DNA of 64,000 nucleotides from Phytopseudomonas seleniipraecipitans. GTDB lineage: Bacteria > Pseudomonadota > Gammaproteobacteria > Pseudomonadales > Pseudomonadaceae. The notes under the pieces are model-generated. The model searched no databases. It saw only the letters and a program-made list of their open reading frames with translations, and was not told the origin of the DNA. The stretch spans positions 355,005 through 419,004 of the forward strand of contig NZ_FNBM01000003.1 in assembly GCF_900102335.1 (NCBI RefSeq), written 5' to 3'. The position numbers and the translations under genes were made by a program. Numbering within the stretch: the stretch's first letter is position 1; each line of letters opens with the position of its first letter. This document shows, piece after piece, positions 59,097 to 64,000 of this stretch.

Positions 59097-59783
59097 ATGT
59101 CCACGATAGCAGAGAATATTGCAAAGGTCGGTGTGCGTATCCGTGAGGCGGCGCAAGCCTCGCAGCGAGATTTCGCGACAATTGGCCTACTCGCGGTGAG
59201 CAAGACCAAGCCCGCCGAAGCCATCCGCGAAGCGTTCGCAGCCGGCGTGCGTGACGTTGGCGAGAACTACCTGCAGGAAGCCCTCGACAAGCAGCAGGAG
59301 CTGGCTGACCTGGCGCTGACCTGGCATTTCATCGGCCCGATCCAGTCGAACAAGACCCGCCCCATTGCCGAACACTTCGCCTGGGTGCACTCAGTGGATC
59401 GCCTGAAGATCGCCGAACGCCTGAGCGATCAGCGCCCGCCCGAACTGCCGCCATTGAACATCTGCCTGCAGGTCAACGTCAGCGGTGAGGACAGTAAATC
59501 CGGCTGCCACCCTGACGAACTCGCAGCGCTGGCACAGGCAGTTACACAACTGCCCAACCTGCGCCTGCGCGGATTGATGACAATTCCCGAGCCTACCGAT
59601 GACGTCAGCGCGCAACGTGCCGCCTTTGCCCGCTTGCGCGCGCTGCGGGACGCCCTGGACCTCGATCTCGACACCCTGTCCATGGGCATGAGCCACGACC
59701 TCGAAGCGGCCATCGCCGAAGGCGCGACCTGGGTGCGCATTGGCACGGCACTGTTCGGCGCGCGAGACTACCGCACCTCCTGA
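59097..59783 (+). CDS. yggS: Pyridoxal phosphate homeostasis protein YggS (PLPBP)
   Basis: Single-domain PLP-binding protein of 228 residues with the fold of alanine racemase barrels; it maintains PLP and amino-acid pools. The PLP lysine is in LLAVSKTKP, followed by GENYLQEALDK, WHFIGPIQSNKT and the phosphate-binding SMGMSHDLEAAI and VRIGTALFGAR. I start at 59097 (MSTIAENIAKVGVRI) with GCAGG upstream; the frame from 59010 adds 29 residues without support. Followed by proC, the usual pairing. Confidence 0.94.
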   Translation: MSTIAENIAKVGVRIREAAQASQRDFATIGLLAVSKTKPAEAIREAFAAGVRDVGENYLQEALDKQQELADLALTWHFIGPIQSNKTRPIAEHFAWVHSVDRLKIAERLSDQRPPELPPLNICLQVNVSGEDSKSGCHPDELAALAQAVTQLPNLRLRGLMTIPEPTDDVSAQRAAFARLRALRDALDLDLDTLSMGMSHDLEAAIAEGATWVRIGTALFGARDYRTS

Positions 59784-59819
59784 ATGCCCGATCTCGACTC
59801 CCCAGATAGGAAACTCACC

Positions 59820-60638
59820 ATGACCACTCCCCGCATCGCCTTTATCGGCGCCGGCAACATGGCGGCCAGCCTGATCGGCGGCATGCTCGCCCAGGGGCTG
59901 CCGACCAGCGCGATCCGCGCCAGTGACCGCGGCGCCGAACAACGCGAGAAAATCGCCCGGGAACATGGCATCGAGGTGCTGGCCAGCAATGCCGAGGCCT
60001 GCCGCGAGGCCGATGTGATCGTCCTGGCCGTCAAGCCACAAGTAATCAAAGACGTCTGCCTCGACCTGGCGCCACACCTGCAGGCCGGCCAGCTGATCGT
60101 CTCCATCGCCGCCGGCATCACCAGCGCCAGCCTGGAAAACTGGCTCGGCCCGCGTGCCGTGGTGCGCTGCATGCCCAACACGCCGTCGCTGCTGCGCCTC
60201 GGCGCCAGCGGCCTGTACGCCAACGCGCGGGTCAGCGCCGAACAGCGCCAGCAAGCCGAACAACTGCTCAGCGCGGTCGGCCTGGCCGTCTGGCTGGACG
60301 AAGAGAAACTGATCGATGCGGTGACGGCTGTCTCCGGCAGCGGCCCGGCCTACTTCTTTCTGCTGATCGAGGCGATGACCGCCAGTGGCGAAAAGCTCGG
60401 CCTGCCGCGCGACGTCGCCGCCAAACTCACCCTGCAGACCGCACTCGGTGCGGCGCAGATGGCATTGAACAGCGACGTGGATGCCGCCGAACTGCGCCGC
60501 CGCGTCACCTCCCCGGCCGGCACCACCGAAGCGGCCATCAAGACATTTCAGGCTGGCGGCTTCGACGCGCTGGTCGAGCAGGCCGTCAAAGCCGCCGACC
60601 ATCGTTCGGCCGAGCTGGCCGAACAACTGGGTCAATAA
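59820..60638 (+). CDS. proC: Pyrroline-5-carboxylate reductase
   Basis: Last step of proline synthesis, 272 residues. Rossmann motif AFIGAGNMAASLIGGM at the N-terminus, VLAVKPQVIKDV, RCMPNTPSLL, and the C-terminal signature VSGSGPAYFFLLIEAM with SPAGTTEAAIKTF. Start at 59820 with AGGA 8 bases upstream; the frame from 59784 is longer by 12 residues. Tightly followed by yggT. Confidence 0.96.
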   Translation: MTTPRIAFIGAGNMAASLIGGMLAQGLPTSAIRASDRGAEQREKIAREHGIEVLASNAEACREADVIVLAVKPQVIKDVCLDLAPHLQAGQLIVSIAAGITSASLENWLGPRAVVRCMPNTPSLLRLGASGLYANARVSAEQRQQAEQLLSAVGLAVWLDEEKLIDAVTAVSGSGPAYFFLLIEAMTASGEKLGLPRDVAAKLTLQTALGAAQMALNSDVDAAELRRRVTSPAGTTEAAIKTFQAGGFDALVEQAVKAADHRSAELAEQLGQ

Positions 60639-60649
60639 GGAGACAATCA

Positions 60650-61240
60650 ATGATCGGTCTGAACACCGCAGCCGTTTACATCCTGCAGACCATCGGCAGC
60701 TTCTACCTGCTGATCGTGCTGCTGCGCTTCATCCTGCAACTGGTGCGGGCGGACTTCTACAACCCGCTCAGCCAGTTCATCGTGCGCGCCACCCACCCGC
60801 TGCTCAAGCCGCTGCGCCGGATCATCCCGAGCCTTGGCGGCCTCGACCTGGCGTCGCTGGTGCTGGCGCTGATCGTGCAGTACGTGCTGATGGCGCTGAC
60901 CTTGATGCTGATGGGCGTCGGCGTTGGCGATCCGCTGCTGATTCTGGTCTGGTCGCTCATTGGCGTCACCGCCCTGCTGCTCAAGGTGTTTTTCTTCGCG
61001 CTGATCATCAGCGTGATCCTTTCCTGGGTCGCCCAGGGCACGCACAACCCGGCGGCGCTGCTGGTCAACCAGATCTGCGAACCGCTGTTGATGCCGATCC
61101 GCCGCATCCTGCCAAACCTGGGCGGCCTGGACCTGTCGCCGATCGTGGCGTTCCTGATCCTCAACCTGCTCGACATGCTGGTGATCCGCAACCTGGCGGT
61201 CAGTACCGGCATGTTCAGCGGCCTGAGCCTGGCGATCTAA
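60650..61240 (+). CDS. yggT: YggT-family membrane protein
   Basis: Inner-membrane protein of 196 residues with duplicated YGGT modules. Each has a helix pair and the motif NPLSQFIVRATHPLLKPLRRIIP, repeated as NQICEPLLMPIRRILP. Relatives are linked to osmotic tolerance, cell division or cofactor assembly, but the role is not settled. AAGGAG before the start. Eleven bases after proC. Confidence 0.92.
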   Translation: MIGLNTAAVYILQTIGSFYLLIVLLRFILQLVRADFYNPLSQFIVRATHPLLKPLRRIIPSLGGLDLASLVLALIVQYVLMALTLMLMGVGVGDPLLILVWSLIGVTALLLKVFFFALIISVILSWVAQGTHNPAALLVNQICEPLLMPIRRILPNLGGLDLSPIVAFLILNLLDMLVIRNLAVSTGMFSGLSLAI

Positions 61241-61246
61241 GCACGC

Positions 61247-61543
61247 ATGAGCTTCCATCGCTGGGACGGCGATGCGCTGATTCTCGATGTGCACCTGCAG
61301 CCCAAGGCGAGCAACGACATGTTCGCCGGGCTGCACGGTGAGCGCCTGAAAGTCCGCCTAACCGCCCCGCCGGTGGACGGCAAAGCCAACGCCCACCTGC
61401 TGGCCTTCCTGGCCGAGGCGTTCGGCGTTGCCAAGAGCCAGGTGATACTGGAAAGCGGCCAGCAGAGCCGGCAGAAACGCGTGCGGATACAGGCCCCCAG
61501 GCAGCTACCTGCCGATCTCGGCCTGACCGTTCGACCTGCCTGA
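61247..61543 (+). CDS. yggU: YggU family protein (DUF167)
   Basis: Small cytosolic alpha/beta protein of 98 residues. Family motifs: DVHLQPKASNDMFAG, LKVRLTAPPVDGKANAHLL and VILESGQQSRQKRVRI. Function unknown. It begins 6 bases after yggT and ends the yggS-proC-yggT-yggU operon. Confidence 0.92.
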   Translation: MSFHRWDGDALILDVHLQPKASNDMFAGLHGERLKVRLTAPPVDGKANAHLLAFLAEAFGVAKSQVILESGQQSRQKRVRIQAPRQLPADLGLTVRPA

Positions 61544-61651
61544 GCGACCATCAGCGCCATTGCCGCGCGCCTCCCATTGACGCCGACGGCGCCCTTCGCA
61601 TAATGCTCGGCAGCCCGCATCGTCGCCCGATGCCTTGTCTGGGAATTGTCC

Positions 61652-63634
61652 ATGAGCATGGAACGCCTCAGTGAACAGGTCGATATCTACGTCGACTGGA
61701 AGCGCCAACTGGTTCGCGAGATCACTCGTTACCGCAGCTGGTTGGCTCACAACCGGCTGAGCAGCGAGGGGGTTGAAGCCCGACTAGAGCGGGCGTTGCG
61801 CCTGCTGCGTACCGATCACATCACCCTGGCGTTCGTCGGCGAGTTTTCCCGTGGCAAGACCGAGCTGATCAACGGCCTGTTCTTTTCCGAATACGGCCAA
61901 CGCATGCTGCCCTCCCAGGCCGGGCGCACCACCATGTGCCCCACCGAGATTCTTTTCGACCCTGGCGCCGAAGGCTCCTACATTCGCCTGCTGCCGATCG
62001 AAACGCGTGTCGCCGCGGCCAGCGTCGCGCAGTTCAAGCGCACGCCGCGCCATTGGGTGAACATTGCGCTGGATACCAGCGATCCGGACAACATGGCCAA
62101 GGCCTTCGCCCAGGTGGCGGCCAGCAGGAGCATGCCGGTGGAGAAAGCCATTGGCCTGGGTTTCCACCCAGACAATCTGGAGACTGCCGACGCATCCGGC
62201 CACGTGCTGGTGCCGGCCTGGCGCCACGCCATCGTCAACTTCGATCACCCGCTGCTGCGCCAGGGCCTGCGTATTCTCGACACGCCGGGCTTGAACGCCC
62301 TGGGTTGCGAGCCGGAACTGACCCTGTCGATGCTGCCCAGCGCCCAGGCGATCATCTTTCTGCTGTCCGCCGACACCGGCGTGACCGCCAGCGATCTCGA
62401 CATCTGGCAGCAGCATGTGCAACCCCTCGACGACGAGACGAAAAGTTGCCTGTTCGCCGTCATGAACAAGATCGACGTACTCTGGGACGACCTCGCCGGT
62501 GATGCATTCGCCGCCAGCGCCATCGAGCGCGTGCGTGTTCAGGCAGCCCGCCATCTGGGCATCGACAGCGACGCCATACTGCCGCTGTCGGCCAAGCAGG
62601 CATTGCTCGCCAAGGTGCGTAAAGACCCGGCCTTGCTCGCCCGCAGTCAGCTGGCCACTCTGGAAACACTGCTCTGCGAGCGTATCGTCGCGCAGAAGGA
62701 GCAACTGCTCGAAGAGCGCGTGGTGCGCCAGGTACTGGCCATGCTCAACAACAGCCAGCACACGCTCGGTCTGCGTTTGGGCAAGGTCAATGAGCAACTG
62801 GAGCTGCTCGACGGCCGCCGCCAGGACAACGGGCAGATGCTGATGGAGCTGACAGCCCGCACCAAGGATGATCACACCCTGCACCACAAGCGCCTGCTGG
62901 CCCTGAAGACCAACCAGCGCCTGCTGCGCAATCAGGGCGAACGTTTGAAGGCTGCGGCAACACCGGAAAAGCTGGACACCCACCTCAACCGGCTTCGTCG
63001 TCAGCTCACCGGCAGCTGGACGACCCTGGGCATCAATCAATCCATCCTGCAATTTTTCACGGCTGTCGAGGACGATCTGCACAGCCTCTCCCACGACGCC
63101 GAAATGGCCAACCGCATGGTTGACGCCATCTACCGCCGGCACAACCAGGAGAATCCGCTGCAGGCCGTTGACGCCCCGAGCTTCGAGCTCGCTCGGTACG
63201 TGCGCGAACTGCGCCACCTGCAGAGCAAGGCTGATCGCTTCCGCCTGGGCCTCAAAACCCTGCTCACCGAGCAACGCACCCTCAGCCGACGCTTCTTCGC
63301 CACCCTGGTGCAGGAAGTCATCGGCATGCACCGCCGTCTGCGCCGGGACGCCGAGCAATGGGCCGACGAAGCGCTGATGCCGTTGATGCAACACAGCCTG
63401 GAACACAAGCAGTTGCTGGAAGGCCACATGCTGCGCCTCAAGGCCCTGGCGCAGGACACTCAGCACGGCCGCCAGCGCCGTCAGCAATTGGCGCAGTACA
63501 GCGAGGAGTTGCAGCAGCAACTGGTGCAGGCGGCCGACATGTTGCGCATCATGCGCCGCCCCGCGCCGATCCAGCGCCAGGGCAAGGTGGTGACACTGCC
63601 CGGCATGCCAATGCCGCAAGGCAACGCTGAATAG
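61652..63634 (+). CDS. Dynamin-like GTPase
   Basis: Large GTPase of 660 residues. The G-domain shows P-loop GEFSRGKT (63-70), TT in the switch (RTTMCPTE), DTPG (from Asp210) and NKID (from Asn272). Long helical stretches follow (about 350-640), ending in a basic Gln/Arg-rich tail, the layout of bacterial dynamin-like proteins that remodel membranes. No clear transmembrane helix, so it would be cytosolic or peripheral. The start may be 61652 or 61658; GGGAA precedes the first. I do not recall it between yggU and metX in P. aeruginosa, so it may be an accessory insertion. Single copy here, whereas many bacterial dynamins come in pairs. Confidence 0.85.
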   Translation: MSMERLSEQVDIYVDWKRQLVREITRYRSWLAHNRLSSEGVEARLERALRLLRTDHITLAFVGEFSRGKTELINGLFFSEYGQRMLPSQAGRTTMCPTEILFDPGAEGSYIRLLPIETRVAAASVAQFKRTPRHWVNIALDTSDPDNMAKAFAQVAASRSMPVEKAIGLGFHPDNLETADASGHVLVPAWRHAIVNFDHPLLRQGLRILDTPGLNALGCEPELTLSMLPSAQAIIFLLSADTGVTASDLDIWQQHVQPLDDETKSCLFAVMNKIDVLWDDLAGDAFAASAIERVRVQAARHLGIDSDAILPLSAKQALLAKVRKDPALLARSQLATLETLLCERIVAQKEQLLEERVVRQVLAMLNNSQHTLGLRLGKVNEQLELLDGRRQDNGQMLMELTARTKDDHTLHHKRLLALKTNQRLLRNQGERLKAAATPEKLDTHLNRLRRQLTGSWTTLGINQSILQFFTAVEDDLHSLSHDAEMANRMVDAIYRRHNQENPLQAVDAPSFELARYVRELRHLQSKADRFRLGLKTLLTEQRTLSRRFFATLVQEVIGMHRRLRRDAEQWADEALMPLMQHSLEHKQLLEGHMLRLKALAQDTQHGRQRRQQLAQYSEELQQQLVQAADMLRIMRRPAPIQRQGKVVTLPGMPMPQGNAE

Positions 63635-63707
63635 CCGGCGGCGCCCCTCGCCGACGGCTTCTCGCGGTACGGGGCGCCCGAGCAGCACGGCGACGAACGC
63701 GCTTACC

Positions 63708-63736
63708 TTGCCGCTGACAGGCGCGCTCTTTAGACT
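63708..63736 (+). promoter_or_regulatory. Putative sigma-70 promoter of metX
   Basis: TTGCCG (63708-63713), 17-base spacer, TAGACT (63731-63736). It would give a leader of about 35 bases. No riboswitch is seen. Confidence 0.6.
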
Positions 63737-63778
63737 GCTGCTCTTTCTTTCGCACCTTTCATTATCCGAGCAGGGTCG

Positions 63779-64000
63779 ATGTCGACTGCCTTTCCTGAAG
63801 ATTCCGTTGGCCTGGTCACGCCGCAGATCGCCCGTTTCGCCGAGCCCCTGGCGCTGGCCTGCGGACGTAGCCTGGCCGATTACCAACTGACCTATGAAAC
63901 CTATGGCGAGCTGAACGCCAGCGCCAGCAACGCGGTGCTGATCTGCCATGCGCTATCCGGCCATCACCATGCCGCTGGCTATCACAGTGTGGACGACCGT
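63779..64000 (+). CDS. metX: Homoserine O-acyltransferase MetX (N-terminal part)
   Basis: First 74 residues of an alpha/beta-hydrolase acyltransferase that activates homoserine for methionine synthesis. Seen: [53 protein letters not shown], the family start just before the nucleophile elbow. The rest, including the catalytic Ser, is beyond the window. Acetyl versus succinyl donor cannot be judged; several pseudomonad MetX enzymes use succinyl-CoA. CAGGG precedes the ATG at 63779, which spans the line to 63781. Confidence 0.92.
   Translation, partial: MSTAFPEDSVGLVTPQIARFAEPLALACGRSLADYQLTYETYGELNASASNAVLICHALSGHHHAAGYHSVDDR

Noticed and set aside
63641..63678. GGCGCCCC/GGGGCGCC inverted repeat after the dynamin gene as a terminator
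   Set aside because: The loop is over 20 bases and no T-run follows on either strand.
61784..63949. 721-codon open frame on the minus strand
   Set aside because: Antisense to the dynamin-like GTPase and into the metX start; no domain, no ribosome binding site.

Overview
The window is GC-rich, densely coded DNA from a gammaproteobacterium of Pseudomonas sensu lato. This rests on the gene content and on gene orders I remember from P. aeruginosa: desA/pipA; fba–pgk–epd–tkt–arsR-type regulator–metK; ahcY–metF–rhlE2; bioA–rsmE; pilGHIJK–chpABC; gshB–tonB3–algH–ruvX–pyrR–pyrB–pyrC'; pilU–pilT–yggS–proC–yggT–yggU–metX. I see no insertion sequence, prophage, tRNA, rRNA or CRISPR array, so this is mostly core chromosome with a few accessory insertions.

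Layout. Positions 1-9000 hold a partial fatty-acid desaturase, divergent from a PAS-GGDEF-EAL c-di-GMP protein, then a GST, a YccS-type membrane protein overlapping a Gre-like factor, a YgjP-type metalloprotease and a periplasmic sugar dehydrogenase. Positions 9200-15400 are a leftward central-carbon block: aldolase, two small lipoproteins, phosphoglycerate kinase, erythrose-4-phosphate dehydrogenase and transketolase. Positions 15600-22900 carry the activated-methyl cycle: an ArsR-methyltransferase regulator with an operator-like palindrome, metK, and ahcY behind an SAH riboswitch, followed by metF. LigB, with a signal-peptide-like N-terminus, and a thioesterase lie between. Positions 23000-34200 hold ppnN, a Fur-box-preceded siderophore-interacting reductase, rhlE2, yceI/cytochrome b561, bioA, an OprD porin, rsmE, a second cytochrome b561 and a ferritin-like protein.

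Positions 34350-47760 are the Pil-Chp chemosensory system of type IV pili (chpC, chpB, the 2468-residue chpA, pilK, pilJ, pilI, pilH, pilG), all leftward. The retraction ATPases pilU and pilT lie at 56500-59000 and a TonB3-type transducer at 49000, so much of the control and retraction machinery of twitching motility is present. Positions 48000-53800 hold gshB, tonB, algH, ruvX and the pyrimidine operon pyrR-pyrB-pyrC', in which the dihydroorotase-like subunit has lost its metal ligands. Positions 59000-64000 hold yggS-proC-yggT-yggU, a dynamin-like GTPase, and the start of metX.

The best candidate for an under-described system is the two-gene cassette at 54394-56497. It pairs a radical-SAM protein carrying a C-terminal helix-hairpin-helix with a DUF4130-type partner, overlapping by one base. 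A textbook LexA box (CTGT-N8-ACAG) lies 16 bp upstream of the first start codon. This suggests an SOS-induced DNA repair or modification pathway whose chemistry is, to my knowledge, not established. Secondary points of interest are two-layer SAH sensing (regulator plus riboswitch), the possibly exported LigB, the dynamin-like insertion before metX, an Hfq/Crc-type motif on the porin start, and a strong hairpin between pilJ and pilK.
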